NCBI GenBank assembly: GCA_913020155.1
Contig: CAJWBA010000004.1
Span: 1-64,000, forward strand
DNA: 64,000 nucleotides
Origin: an uncultured Flavobacteriales bacterium
Lineage (GTDB): Bacteria; Bacteroidota; Bacteroidia; Flavobacteriales; Flavobacteriaceae
Direction: 5' to 3'
Both the position numbers and the translations under genes were made by a program. Positions 1 through 10,225 of this stretch are shown piece after piece; within the stretch, counting starts at the first letter, position 1; every line of letters starts with the position of its first letter. The notes beneath the pieces were generated by a model. The model did no database searches, was not told the DNA's origin, and saw nothing but the letters and a program-made list of their open reading frames with translations.

Positions 1-38
1 GCTGAATGTCGCCGGTTCGAACCCGGTCTCTCGCTCTT
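1..38 (+). tRNA. 3' end of a tRNA gene (truncated by window edge; isotype not determinable)
   Basis: T-arm gccgg-TTCGAAC-ccggt followed by 7-8 nt acceptor strand, then a T-rich stretch. Confidence 0.8.
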
Positions 39-158
39 TTTTTATGCCTTTTTTGTTTTTTGAATTACAACTTGATGTAATATTCCCCAGAAATACTTTT
101 AACACTAATATTAACATCAATAACTAAGACTTACCATATTATTTTTTAATTTTAAGGT

Positions 159-887
159 ATGAAGATAAAGCTTCTTTTGGTAATGCTTTTTTGCTCTTTT
201 TCAAACTACGCTCAAGAGAGTAGAATGATTTTAAAAGGTCGTTTATTGTACAGAAACAGCAACGTAATTGCAGCTAATGTAGTCAATAACACGGCTCAGA
301 CCAATACAATTACAGACGGAGAAGGTGGCTTCGAAATTGAAGCTCGTGTTGGTGATGAGATTGTTTTTTCTTCTGTTCAATATAGAATAAGATCCATGAA
401 GATTACACCCGAAATAATTAAAAACAAACGTCTTGTTGTATCTATTGAAGAAAGGATAAACGTATTAGATGAGGTCGTAATAGGTCCAGAAAATCAAGAG
501 AAATTTTTGGACATGAAAAAAGAAGAGTTTAAACGTGTAGATTACACCCAGGATAAGTCAACTAAACTAATAAACAGAGCAGCTGATGATCGTCAGTTAG
601 TAAATGGACTAAATCTAGTTAATGTGGCCAAGTTGCTTGGCGGATTGTTGATCAAAAAATCGGGTCAACCTGATAAAAAATTAGTTCCAAGTGAAGTGCT
701 ACCATATGTTTTTGAAACTAATTTTTTTAATGAAGATTTAGGTCTTAATACTGAAGAAACACAAGGTTTTTTACAACGGATGGATGAAAAATTACCAACC
801 CAAAGATTTTTCAAAAAAGACATGGAATTTGAGCTAATTGATTATTTAGTAAAAGAAAGTAAGCTTTACAAGGAAGCAGTTAGGTAA
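159..887 (+). CDS. Secreted carboxypeptidase-like regulatory-domain (CarboxypepD_reg-like) protein
   Basis: Signal peptide, then LKGRLLYRNSNVIAANVVNNTAQTNTITDGEGGFEIEARVGDEIVFSSVQY, typical of the beta-sandwich domain; ORF 242 aa. Confidence 0.75.
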   Translation: MKIKLLLVMLFCSFSNYAQESRMILKGRLLYRNSNVIAANVVNNTAQTNTITDGEGGFEIEARVGDEIVFSSVQYRIRSMKITPEIIKNKRLVVSIEERINVLDEVVIGPENQEKFLDMKKEEFKRVDYTQDKSTKLINRAADDRQLVNGLNLVNVAKLLGGLLIKKSGQPDKKLVPSEVLPYVFETNFFNEDLGLNTEETQGFLQRMDEKLPTQRFFKKDMEFELIDYLVKESKLYKEAVR

Positions 888-889
888 GG

Positions 890-1663
890 ATGAAAAATGT
901 ATTCTTTGTTTTTAGTATTCTAATAACAGGATTGCTTTATGGACAAAAATTTAAGTTGCTCATTGGAAAAGTAGATCATTCCGATCTTTCACTTTCAGGA
1001 ATTCATGTAGTTAATCTCTCGCGAGCAAATGCTGTAATAACCGATGCATCAGGTTTTTTTGAGATATCAGTTCAAGTAGGGGAACGAATACTTTTTTCTG
1101 GAGTACAGTTTAAATCGAAGGAATTGATTGTTACTAAATCGGTTTTTGTTTCTGAATTTGTAACGGTTTACCTCGAAGCTTTTGTTAATGAACTTGACGA
1201 AGTTATCCTAAAACCCCATAATTTGTCAGGAAATTTGTCGTCTGACTTATCTAATGCAAAAATCAAAAAAACAATTAATTTTGACGATCTAGGAATACCT
1301 GGATACAAAGGAAAACGTAAAGAGCGTATTCCTTCACTTCAAGAGATAGCTCTCAACTTGGCCTTTGTTCAAGTTGATATTGAAGCGGTTTACAAACACA
1401 TTTCGGGATATTACAAAAAACTAAAGTTAAAAAGAAAACAAGATCAAGAATTTCAAACCATGCTTAAAATAATTCAATTTTATGGGCTTTATTTTTTTAA
1501 AGAAAATTATGATTTGGAGCAGGAAGAGGTTTATGATTTCGTATTGAGCTGTAAAGAAAATACACCTTTACTCAGTTTTTTCAATCAAAACAGACATGAA
1601 GAAGTTTTGCAAGCTTTTTTTTCTTACTCAAAAACTTACCAGAATTCGAATGTTCAAAAATAA
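890..1663 (+). CDS. Secreted carboxypeptidase-like regulatory-domain protein, paralogue of the preceding ORF
   Basis: Signal peptide; LIGKVDHSDLSLSGIHVVNLSRANAVITDASGFFEISVQVGERILFSGVQF aligns with the upstream ORF. Confidence 0.75.
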   Translation: MKNVFFVFSILITGLLYGQKFKLLIGKVDHSDLSLSGIHVVNLSRANAVITDASGFFEISVQVGERILFSGVQFKSKELIVTKSVFVSEFVTVYLEAFVNELDEVILKPHNLSGNLSSDLSNAKIKKTINFDDLGIPGYKGKRKERIPSLQEIALNLAFVQVDIEAVYKHISGYYKKLKLKRKQDQEFQTMLKIIQFYGLYFFKENYDLEQEEVYDFVLSCKENTPLLSFFNQNRHEEVLQAFFSYSKTYQNSNVQK

Positions 1664-2162
1664 AATTTCCATATTCTTTTTTTTGGGGATAGCGCTGTTT
1701 CCACTCAGTAGTTTTACACATGATTATTATGTGTCAATTACTGAAGTTGTTTATGTTGCAGAAAAACAACAGCTTCAATTAACTACGCGGATTTTTACAG
1801 ATGACATGGAAGCTTATTTCAATTCCCAGACCAACGAAACTATTCAACTCTCACCAGACCGTAATTCAATTTTAATTGATTCTTTGGTTGAAAAATTTTT
1901 TAAAAATAATTTCAAAGTATTTTTCGATGATAATGAATTAGAAATAAGTTATCTTGGAAGACAATACCAAGAAGATCAAATTTTGATTTTTGCAGAAGTT
2001 GCAGAACTGATTCCCCCCATAAGCTATGAAATACAAAACACTATTTTGATCCCCTTTAGAACCAAACAGCAAAATATCGTTCGGGTTAAAAATAATATTG
2101 CCAATAAAAGTTTTCTAATGGATGCTTCCAGGACTATTTTAAATCAACTTTGGATCAATTGA
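1650..2162 (+). CDS. DUF6702-like secreted protein
   Basis: MFKNKISIFFFLGIALFPLSSFTHDYYVSITEVVYVAEKQQLQLTTRIFTDDMEAYFN; start moved to the ATG at 1650 (track start 1596 lies inside the upstream gene). Confidence 0.65.
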   Translation: MFKNKISIFFFLGIALFPLSSFTHDYYVSITEVVYVAEKQQLQLTTRIFTDDMEAYFNSQTNETIQLSPDRNSILIDSLVEKFFKNNFKVFFDDNELEISYLGRQYQEDQILIFAEVAELIPPISYEIQNTILIPFRTKQQNIVRVKNNIANKSFLMDASRTILNQLWIN

Positions 2163-2206
2163 TTGAAAAAAAGATTATTTTTAAAGTCTTAAAATTAGAA
2201 AAACCT

Positions 2207-4468
2207 ATGAAAAGCAATTTTTTATTTTTTTTATTTACTTTTATTTTTTATGGCCTTCTCTTTTCACAAGGGGAAACCTCAAAAGCAGTCCAATTGGGAC
2301 ACAAAAACAACAATAATTTCAAACAGCTTTACGAAGAATTTTCCACTCCAAATAGTTTCAGAACAGCTTCAGGAGCACCAGGTGTTGATTATTATCAACA
2401 GCAGGTAGACTATATAATGAATATTGAATTAGATGATCAAAACAAGAGGTTGTATGGTGAAGAAACGATAACTTACACCAACAATTCTCCAGATGATCTA
2501 GCATATCTTTGGTTGCAATTAGATCAGAATATTCGAAAGAAAGATGCACCAGCCTTAGAAAAAAATACTTCTTCTATTGCTGCAATGGAAAATGTTGAAA
2601 GTTTTGTAAAAGAAACCTTCAAAGAGCCCTTTAATGGCGGGTTTAATGTTGAATATGTTAAAGATTCGAACGGGATGCCATTGCGCCACATAATAAATCA
2701 AACCATGATGCGTGTGGATTTACCGACCCCATTGAAAAGTGGACAACAATATGTGTTTTCTGTTAAGTGGTGGTACAACATAAATAATCATGTGACTGAT
2801 CGAGCACGATCGGGTTATGAATATTTCCCAGAGGACGATAATCGTGTTTATGTTATTGCTCAATTTTTCCCGAGATTGGCTGTTTACAATGATGTTGAGG
2901 GATGGCAAAATTATCAGTTTTGGGACAATGGTGAATTTGCCTTAAATTTTGGTAATTACGAGGTTAATATTACGGTTCCAGAAGATCATATCATGGAAGC
3001 AACTGGGGAATTGCAAAACCCTAAAGAAGTTCTTTCAAAGGTTGAACTACAACGTTACAAAAAAGCTTTAAATACTTTTGATAAACCTGTTTTAATAGTT
3101 AACCAGCAGGAAACCCAGATAAAAGAAGCAACCAAAGCAACCAAGAAAAGCACCTGGAAATTTAAGGCGCAAAATGTTAGAGACTTTGGTTTTGCCACTT
3201 CAAGACGATTCATTTGGGATATGATGGCAGTTAAAGTAGGCAATAAAAATGTAATAGCTTCATCATTGTACCCAAAAGAAGGAAATCCTTTGTGGGAAGA
3301 ATACTCCACAAAAGTTGTTGCTCATACATTAAAAGTTTATTCAAAGTACACTTTTGATTATCCTTATCCAAAAGCAGTTTCTGTTCATTCCAAAAATCAA
3401 GGAATGGAGTATCCTATGATTTGCTGGAATCATGGAAGACCCAATGAAGATGGAACGTATTCTGATAAAGTTAAATACGGAATGATTAGTGTTATCATTC
3501 ATGAGGTAGGTCATAATTATTTCCCTATGATTGTAAATTCAGACGAGCGACAATGGGGTTGGATGGATGAAGGTCTCGATACTTTTGTACAGTATTTGAC
3601 TGAACAAGAATTTGAACCAAATTATCCCTCACGTAGAGGTGATCCTTCAAAAGTCATTCGATATATGTCTGGGAATCAAGATTTCATAAGTCCAATCATG
3701 TCCAATCCTGAAAATGTATTTCAACTTGGACCAAATGCCTATGGTAAACCCGCCACTGCTCTTAATATTTTGAGAGAAACGATAATGGGCGAAGAGCTTT
3801 TTGATTATGCTTTTAAAACCTATTCCCGTCGATGGATGTTCAAGCACCCTTCTCCCGAAGATTTCTTTAGAACAATGGAAGATGCATCTGCTGTTGATCT
3901 GGACTGGTTTTGGAGGGGATGGTTCTACTCAACTGATGTTGTTGACATAGGTGTAAAATCATTAAAAAGATTTCATATTTCTTCAAAACCTAACAAGCAA
4001 GTTGATGATGCTGTTTCAGAATATGGAATGACCTCTGATCTACTTACAGATATGGTTTTTATGATCGATGAAGATTCTGAATCATTTTCCGAAGAACTCA
4101 AGAATAATGAGATGAATTCCGAGGCTCTCAAGAACTACCTAGAAGAAAATAAATCTACCCTTTCTGGAAAAATATTACCAAAGTATTTCTATGAAATTGA
4201 ATTTGAAAAACCTGGAGGTATTGTGATGCCTATTATTATTGAATATTCGTATGCTGATGGAACAAAAGGACAGGTAACTTATCCCGTCCAAGTTTGGCGA
4301 AAAAACCCTCAATCTGTTACAAAAAGGATTACTTCCAATAAGGAAATTGTTAAAGTAGTAATTGATCCCAAAGCTAAGACAGCTGACGTTAACCTTTCAA
4401 ATAATACTTGGCCAAAAGAAGAGATCAAGTCAGATTTTGATAAGTTTAAGAAAGCTGTAAAAGGGTAA
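2207..4468 (+). CDS. M1 family metallopeptidase (secreted aminopeptidase-like)
   Basis: HEVGHNYFPMIVNSDERQWGWMDEGL = HExxH plus downstream E; signal peptide begins MKSNFLFFLF at 2207. Confidence 0.9.
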   Translation: MKSNFLFFLFTFIFYGLLFSQGETSKAVQLGHKNNNNFKQLYEEFSTPNSFRTASGAPGVDYYQQQVDYIMNIELDDQNKRLYGEETITYTNNSPDDLAYLWLQLDQNIRKKDAPALEKNTSSIAAMENVESFVKETFKEPFNGGFNVEYVKDSNGMPLRHIINQTMMRVDLPTPLKSGQQYVFSVKWWYNINNHVTDRARSGYEYFPEDDNRVYVIAQFFPRLAVYNDVEGWQNYQFWDNGEFALNFGNYEVNITVPEDHIMEATGELQNPKEVLSKVELQRYKKALNTFDKPVLIVNQQETQIKEATKATKKSTWKFKAQNVRDFGFATSRRFIWDMMAVKVGNKNVIASSLYPKEGNPLWEEYSTKVVAHTLKVYSKYTFDYPYPKAVSVHSKNQGMEYPMICWNHGRPNEDGTYSDKVKYGMISVIIHEVGHNYFPMIVNSDERQWGWMDEGLDTFVQYLTEQEFEPNYPSRRGDPSKVIRYMSGNQDFISPIMSNPENVFQLGPNAYGKPATALNILRETIMGEELFDYAFKTYSRRWMFKHPSPEDFFRTMEDASAVDLDWFWRGWFYSTDVVDIGVKSLKRFHISSKPNKQVDDAVSEYGMTSDLLTDMVFMIDEDSESFSEELKNNEMNSEALKNYLEENKSTLSGKILPKYFYEIEFEKPGGIVMPIIIEYSYADGTKGQVTYPVQVWRKNPQSVTKRITSNKEIVKVVIDPKAKTADVNLSNNTWPKEEIKSDFDKFKKAVKG

Positions 4469-4535
4469 GAATTAAATAAAAGCATCTAATAAATTTAGCT
4501 GTATTTTAATTGAAATGTATATTTGTAAAAAAAAC

Positions 4536-4805
4536 ATGTTCACATTCATTAGCGGAGCGGAGATCGTTTTTATATTTTTTATCATACTGTTGATATTCGG
4601 TGCTGATAAAATCCCAACAATCGCGAGGGGATTAGCTAAAGGTATGACACAAGTTAAAAATGCTACTAACGAAATAAAGACAGAGATTCAAAAATCTGCA
4701 GATATTGATCCATCAAAATCCATAACATCAGAGTTCACCAAAGAAATAGATAAAGTCAAAGACGATTTCGATAAAATATCAGGTTCAATAAAAAGAAAGC
4801 TTTAA
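4536..4805 (+). CDS. tatA: Twin-arginine translocase TatA/TatE family protein
   Basis: ISGAEIVFIFFIILLIFGADKIPTIARGLAKGM: one TM helix then amphipathic helix; ATG at 4536 preferred over 4515. Confidence 0.85.
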   Translation: MFTFISGAEIVFIFFIILLIFGADKIPTIARGLAKGMTQVKNATNEIKTEIQKSADIDPSKSITSEFTKEIDKVKDDFDKISGSIKRKL

Positions 4806-5443
4806 CGAACACGACTTAGGGTTAAGCCATCTCGAAGTGGAAGTAATACACTATCTACTCTTGGGTCGTTAGCAACTAATTCATTGAACTTTTGAAGCAC
4901 TCGAGTGTCTTTGTCTTTAGAATCAGCTTTTTGAGTAACTTTCCCACTCCAGAGAACATTATCCGATATAATCAGTCCACCAGAACGTGTTTTTGGAAGA
5001 ACCAATTCAAAATAATTAAGATAATTGGTTTTATCTGCATCCAAAAAAACAAGGTCATAATTATGTTTAAGATTTGGAATAAGGTCTATAGCAGTTCCAA
5101 GGTGTTGATGAATTTGTGTTCCAAAACCAGAACGGTCGAAATGCTTTCGCTGAAAATCCATCAATTCTTCATTTTTATCAATGGTATCAATTTCCCCTCC
5201 ATTTGCCAAACCTTCGGCCAAGCAAAGTGTTGCATATCCTGTGTAGGTTCCAATTTCTAAAACCCTTTTAGGAGCAATTAGTTTTGACAACATACTTAAA
5301 AACCTTCCTTGTAATGTTCCACTAAGCATTCTAGGTAACAATACTTTTTGGTAGGTTTCGCGAGCTAAATCTGTCAAAATTTTAGGTTCGCTCTGCGAAT
5401 TTGCCACAACATAATCAGCTAATACTTCGCTTATAAATTCCAT
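4802..5443 (-). CDS. Class I SAM-dependent O-methyltransferase
   Basis: VLEIGTYTGYATLCLAEGL, YDLVFLDADKTNYLNYFELVLPKTRSGGLIISDNVLWSG motifs. Confidence 0.9.
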   Translation of the reverse strand: MEFISEVLADYVVANSQSEPKILTDLARETYQKVLLPRMLSGTLQGRFLSMLSKLIAPKRVLEIGTYTGYATLCLAEGLANGGEIDTIDKNEELMDFQRKHFDRSGFGTQIHQHLGTAIDLIPNLKHNYDLVFLDADKTNYLNYFELVLPKTRSGGLIISDNVLWSGKVTQKADSKDKDTRVLQKFNELVANDPRVDSVLLPLRDGLTLSRVR

Positions 5444-6070
5444 TTAATTTACTTTGATTTTTGGGCGTGCATAAGGAAATCGTTCAATTAGCTTAGGAAT
5501 TGCGTATCCATCAAGACCGTTTATCGAAACTACACCACCTTTATCCAACTGTATCCAACCATCTTCAAGAAGCATATCGTCTTCGATAAATAGGTGTTCT
5601 ATTTGACCAACAATCATCAAAGTATCATTTTCTTTGATGTGATATTCGTTTACATAACTGCAACCCAATTGTAATGGAGCGTTTTTCACAAAAGGAGCTT
5701 TCATTTCTTCTTTGAACTCTTCCGTAAAAGAAGTTTGGTCAAATTCTGAAATTTGTTCGTGGTATTTGGCTGAAGTATGGTGCGCATCTTCTATTTGACT
5801 TTTGTGGATGTGATTTATTGTAAAGAAACCATTGTTTTTCATGTTCTGATATGTATGTCTCGGCACTGAAGTTGGGCGAAGAATAAAACCAATTAAAGGA
5901 GGGTTACTTCCTAGGTGGATAACTGAATTGAAAACTGCAAGATTTGTACTTCCATTTTTAGATTGTGTGCCTATTAAATTTGCTGATTTATATCCAGTAC
6001 AACTGTTTATCATGTTCAATCTGAAGATTGATGACATTTTTCCTATATCTTCTTTGGAGAAGTGCTTCAT
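5444..6070 (-). CDS. Flavin reductase-like (FMN-binding split barrel) family protein
   Basis: NLIGTQSKNGSTNLAVFNSVIHLGSNPPLIGFILRPTSVPRHTYQNMKNNGFFTINHI. Confidence 0.8.
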   Translation of the reverse strand: MKHFSKEDIGKMSSIFRLNMINSCTGYKSANLIGTQSKNGSTNLAVFNSVIHLGSNPPLIGFILRPTSVPRHTYQNMKNNGFFTINHIHKSQIEDAHHTSAKYHEQISEFDQTSFTEEFKEEMKAPFVKNAPLQLGCSYVNEYHIKENDTLMIVGQIEHLFIEDDMLLEDGWIQLDKGGVVSINGLDGYAIPKLIERFPYARPKIKVN

Positions 6071-6121
6071 TTTTTTTGAAGTAAAGATAAGTGTTGCATA
6101 ATGTTTTGATCAGAAAAATCT

Positions 6122-6328
6122 CTAGCTATTGTTTTTATCGTCAAATTTCATAATCTGAAATAATAAAAAAACAACGCCAGCAATAAGACAAACTAAATAT
6201 ATGAAGTGTTTGTACTTTTCTATTCCCTTAAAAGACCCGTTCAACACAAATCTGTCAATGATACTGATAAAACCAAAAAGGAAAGCGAGGATAAAAATAG
6301 GTCTGTACTTATTGAAAAAGCTTTTCAT
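6122..6328 (-). CDS. Small two-TM membrane protein, unknown function
   Basis: 68 aa ORF with two hydrophobic segments; no competing long ORF. Confidence 0.5.
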   Translation of the reverse strand: MKSFFNKYRPIFILAFLFGFISIIDRFVLNGSFKGIEKYKHFIYLVCLIAGVVFLLFQIMKFDDKNNS

Positions 6329-6433
6329 AGAAAAAGGTTGTGATTATCTAATTGTAAAATACAAAAGATTAGCTAAAAATTTTATTTATTAATAAATAAT
6401 AATTTTAGTTAATAATTGTTTTATTTTTACAAT

Positions 6434-7444
6434 ATGTATTTTAAGAGGGTAGAAGGAATCATTTACGTTTTTTTGTGTTTACTTCAGTTTAATATAAGCT
6501 GTTCTCCGCCTGTATTTAAAATTCCCGAAAAATCAGATCAATCTGTGTTAGGTTGGAAAAATGAAGGAAAGATAAACGCATCCTTCATCGCTTCGGGTCG
6601 TTCGGTTGCTTCTTCAAGTAATACTGGATCTCCATCACTTTCAGTAAGTTATATTGCAACCGCACCTAACGTTGATTCTGTTTTGTGGCAATTTCCTGGA
6701 GGAAATCCAGTTTCTTCAACTTTGCGTGACCTAGACGTAACTTATTCAAATTTTGGGGCTTATGATATTGGTCTTAGGGTTTCCAATTTAGATGATACCG
6801 ATTATAGATTTTTTGAAAATTATGTTAAATTATATTATAAAGACGACTGGTCTTTTGGTGTAGACAGTTGGTCAGTAACGGGAACCACCGATATCACAGA
6901 TTTTGTACCTTATGTAGATGAGAATGGATCATCATGGATATACGTCCCGCATACAATCGAAAATGAAGCGAAATGTGTAAAATCATTTACGGGGTTTCCC
7001 TCAAATAATCTGGATTTGGAATTTGAATATAAGCTTAATCCTGTACCTGAGTTTTATGTAGCTACAACTTATCAGGTAAGCTCTTCTACATCAATTACCG
7101 TTTCTGGGACAACGCAAACAACAACTTTTACCTTATCCAACATAGTTAGTCCAACGCAGTATGTTGAAGCAAATTCTACACCCACACCAACCAAATTTAC
7201 TTACCCTACAACGTATCCCGGTCAGAGACGTTTAACTTTAAATTACAATAATATTCCTATCTGGACAACTTCTAGGATGACAGAGGGTAAGTTTAGAAGA
7301 GTAAAATTATCTCTACCCTCACTAGCAAACTTTAATTTGAGTTATGTAATTTCTGCAAATACAAAAAACTCATCTGGTGTAATCGAATATCCATTCCAAA
7401 CAGATATTAGAAATATGACTATTAAATTTAACAAAAAACAGTAA
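6434..7444 (+). CDS. Predicted lipoprotein with PKD-like domain
   Basis: Lipobox-like LLQFNISCS; VDSVLWQFPGGNPVSSTLRDLDVTYSNFGAYDIGLRVSN resembles PKD. Confidence 0.65.
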   Translation: MYFKRVEGIIYVFLCLLQFNISCSPPVFKIPEKSDQSVLGWKNEGKINASFIASGRSVASSSNTGSPSLSVSYIATAPNVDSVLWQFPGGNPVSSTLRDLDVTYSNFGAYDIGLRVSNLDDTDYRFFENYVKLYYKDDWSFGVDSWSVTGTTDITDFVPYVDENGSSWIYVPHTIENEAKCVKSFTGFPSNNLDLEFEYKLNPVPEFYVATTYQVSSSTSITVSGTTQTTTFTLSNIVSPTQYVEANSTPTPTKFTYPTTYPGQRRLTLNYNNIPIWTTSRMTEGKFRRVKLSLPSLANFNLSYVISANTKNSSGVIEYPFQTDIRNMTIKFNKKQ

Positions 7445-7455
7445 ATGGTATTTCT

Positions 7456-8841
7456 TTAAATAATCCTTTTGGGATTTAGAATATTCAATGGATCAAATGT
7501 TTTTTTAAGAGTTCTCATCATGTCTATTTCTTCTTCCGACCTGCTTATAAATAAGTACTCTTTTTTGTGTAAACCAATTCCGTGTTCTGCCGAGACAGAG
7601 CCACCAATTTCTTTTAGAGGTTTATAAATAATTGAATTTATAGCGTCTATTATTTCTGTACTGTTTTCTTTTTTCCCAATTATAAAATGAATGTTACCAT
7701 CTGCGACATGTCCAAATGGGAAAATACGATCAACAAAAGGAAGTTTTTCAAGTTCAACGATCATCTGGTCAATAAGTTCTCCGATGAGTGGGATAGGTAT
7801 GCTAATGTCAAAATGCTGATCATGATTTGCTTGAGCTGCCAAAACAGAAACATCTTCTCTAATTTGCCAAATTGAGTTCAATTCCCGTTCAGATTGAGCC
7901 ATAACACCATCTTCTATCAATTCCTTTTTAAGTACTTGTCCAATAAGGTTCTCGAGGCGGACATAATCTTGTTCTACTTGACTTCCTAAACTCTCAACAA
8001 ATACATAGTATTTGTATTCTTGGGCTAGAGGAGGTAGTAGATAAGAGGGTTGAGTTGTCATTGCTTTGTAGGTTCTTTTCCACATCAATTCAAAACCACT
8101 TAATGTCCCTGCTAGGTTTTGCTCCAAGAATTTTAGTAGTTTAATAACATTTTCATAATTTTTAATTCCAACAACTGCGGAAGAACGACTAGTCGGAGCT
8201 TCGGAAAGTCTTAAAATAACTTTAGTTATAACTCCGAGGGTTCCCTCTGATCCAATGAATAGTTGTTTTAGGTCATAACCCGAATTGTCTTTTATTATTT
8301 TTTTTAGAGAGGAGATAATAGTTCCATCAGGGAGAACTGCTTCAACACCGAGAACCATTTGTCGAGTCATTCCGTATCTAAAAACTCTAAGGCCACCTGC
8401 ATTAGTAGACACAACACCTCCAATTTGAGCCGAACCCTTTGCCCCAAAACTCATGGGTAACAAAAGGTTTTCTGCTTTGGCCGCATCAATAAGATTTTCC
8501 AATATTGCACCAGCTTGTGCTGTTATTGTTCTACTTTGAGAATCCACTTCTTCGATTGCATTCATTTTATCCAAGGCCAAAACCAACTGATGCTTTTGTG
8601 TTTCGGTACCTCCAACAAGATTGGTAACACCCCCATGAATTACCACCTCTTGTTTGTTGCGATGAGAAAGCATCATTATTCTCGAAACTTCCTCAGTGGT
8701 TTTTGGATAGACAACAGCTAATGCCTCTAAAGGGATGTCTGTTTTCCAAATGTGTGTAAAACGATTTTTTTCTGCACCAGAATGAAGAATATTATTGGGA
8801 CCAACGATATTGATTAAGTTCTCAACTAAATTTTGATTCAT
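7456..8841 (-). CDS. FAD-binding oxidoreductase, GlcD/D-lactate dehydrogenase family
   Basis: VIHGGVTNLVGG, GSAQIGGVVSTNAGGLRVFRYG, C-terminal FPFGHVADGNIHFI and SAEHGIGLHKKEYL. Confidence 0.9.
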   Translation of the reverse strand: MNQNLVENLINIVGPNNILHSGAEKNRFTHIWKTDIPLEALAVVYPKTTEEVSRIMMLSHRNKQEVVIHGGVTNLVGGTETQKHQLVLALDKMNAIEEVDSQSRTITAQAGAILENLIDAAKAENLLLPMSFGAKGSAQIGGVVSTNAGGLRVFRYGMTRQMVLGVEAVLPDGTIISSLKKIIKDNSGYDLKQLFIGSEGTLGVITKVILRLSEAPTSRSSAVVGIKNYENVIKLLKFLEQNLAGTLSGFELMWKRTYKAMTTQPSYLLPPLAQEYKYYVFVESLGSQVEQDYVRLENLIGQVLKKELIEDGVMAQSERELNSIWQIREDVSVLAAQANHDQHFDISIPIPLIGELIDQMIVELEKLPFVDRIFPFGHVADGNIHFIIGKKENSTEIIDAINSIIYKPLKEIGGSVSAEHGIGLHKKEYLFISRSEEEIDMMRTLKKTFDPLNILNPKRII

Positions 8842-8850
8842 TTTTTATTT

Positions 8851-9507
8851 TTAAAAAGACATTTCATGGACCTCATCTCCAAGGATAAGGTCTCCCTCTG
8901 TTGCTTGGATTACTTCTTCAATACTAACTCCAGGAGCAGTTTCACGCAAAATAAATCCATTTGGTCCAATATCTAGAACCCCTAGTTCGCTAACAATTTT
9001 TTTAACACAATTCACTCCAGTTAATGGAAGGGAACACTTTTTCAATAATTTAGATATTCCAGTTCTATTAGTATGCATCATAGCTACAATGATATTTTCG
9101 GCTGAAGCAACCAAATCCATTGCTCCTCCCATTCCTTTGACCATTTTACCAGGAATTTTCCAGTTGGCGATATCTCCAGTTTGAGAAACCTCCATTGCCC
9201 CGAGAATAGTAAGGTTAACATGCTTGCCACGGATCATTGCAAAACTGGTAGCAGAATCAAAAAATGAAGCCCCTTTCAGCGTTGTTATTGTCTGTTTGCC
9301 TGCATTAATGAGATCTGCATCCTCTTCTCCTTCAAAAGGGAAAGGACCCATTCCTAAAACCCCATTTTCACTTTGGAATTCAACATTGATTTCTTTTGGA
9401 ATGAAATTGGCAACTAGGGTTGGGATTCCAATTCCCAAATTGACATAGTATCCATTTTTCAGTTCTTGGGCTATCCGCTGTGCAATACCGTTTTTATCTA
9501 AGGCCAT
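8851..9507 (-). CDS. scoB: 3-oxoacid CoA-transferase subunit B
   Basis: GYYVNLGIGIPTLVANFIP...FQSENGVLGMGPFP; adjacent to subunit A. Confidence 0.93.
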   Translation of the reverse strand: MALDKNGIAQRIAQELKNGYYVNLGIGIPTLVANFIPKEINVEFQSENGVLGMGPFPFEGEEDADLINAGKQTITTLKGASFFDSATSFAMIRGKHVNLTILGAMEVSQTGDIANWKIPGKMVKGMGGAMDLVASAENIIVAMMHTNRTGISKLLKKCSLPLTGVNCVKKIVSELGVLDIGPNGFILRETAPGVSIEEVIQATEGDLILGDEVHEMSF

Positions 9508-9510
9508 AAT

Positions 9511-10212
9511 TTATATTTTGGGACGAACTGTACGTTGTTCTATTCTTTTTTCATAATCAGTTCCTTCAAAAATTCTTTGTACAAAAATTCCCGAAACATG
9601 GATTTCATTGGGGTCTAGGGTTCCAGCAGGAACCAATTCTTCTACTTCAGCTACCGTAATTTTTGCAGCCCCACACATAACGGGGTTAAAATTTCGAGCA
9701 CTACCCTTAAAAATTAAATTTCCAGCTTGATCCCCTTTCCATGCTTTAATAAAACCAAAATCAGCTTTAAAAGCGTTTTCCAATACGTGCATTTTTCCAT
9801 TAAACTCTCGACCCTCTTTTCCTTCGGCAATTTCTGTCCCAAAGCCTGCAGGAGTGAAAAAAGCAGGAATTCCGGCTTGGGCAGCCCTAGCGCGTTCTGC
9901 CAAAGTGCCCTGAGGTATGAGTTCCACTTCCAATTCGCCACTCAGCATTTGTCGCTCAAATTCTTCATTTTCTCCTACATATGATGCGATCATTTTTTTG
10001 ATTTGTTTTTGCTTAAGCAATAAGCCCAAACCAAAATCATCAACTCCAGCATTGTTTGAAATACAGCTAAGGTTTGTTGTTTTTAATCGAACCAATTCAG
10101 CAATAGCATTTTCCGGGATTCCACATAAACCAAAGCCACCCAGTAAAAGAGTCATGTTACTCTTCACTCCTTTTAGAGCCAATGATACATTGGATACGGT
10201 TTTATCAATCAT
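9511..10212 (-). CDS. scoA: 3-oxoacid CoA-transferase subunit A
   Basis: [45 protein letters not shown]. Confidence 0.93.
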   Translation of the reverse strand: MIDKTVSNVSLALKGVKSNMTLLLGGFGLCGIPENAIAELVRLKTTNLSCISNNAGVDDFGLGLLLKQKQIKKMIASYVGENEEFERQMLSGELEVELIPQGTLAERARAAQAGIPAFFTPAGFGTEIAEGKEGREFNGKMHVLENAFKADFGFIKAWKGDQAGNLIFKGSARNFNPVMCGAAKITVAEVEELVPAGTLDPNEIHVSGIFVQRIFEGTDYEKRIEQRTVRPKI

Positions 10213-10225
10213 AGGGCAAATAAAA

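Noticed and set aside
4892-5260. 122 aa ORF antisense to the O-methyltransferase
   Set aside because: Shadow ORF; the minus-strand gene has clear SAM-binding motifs.
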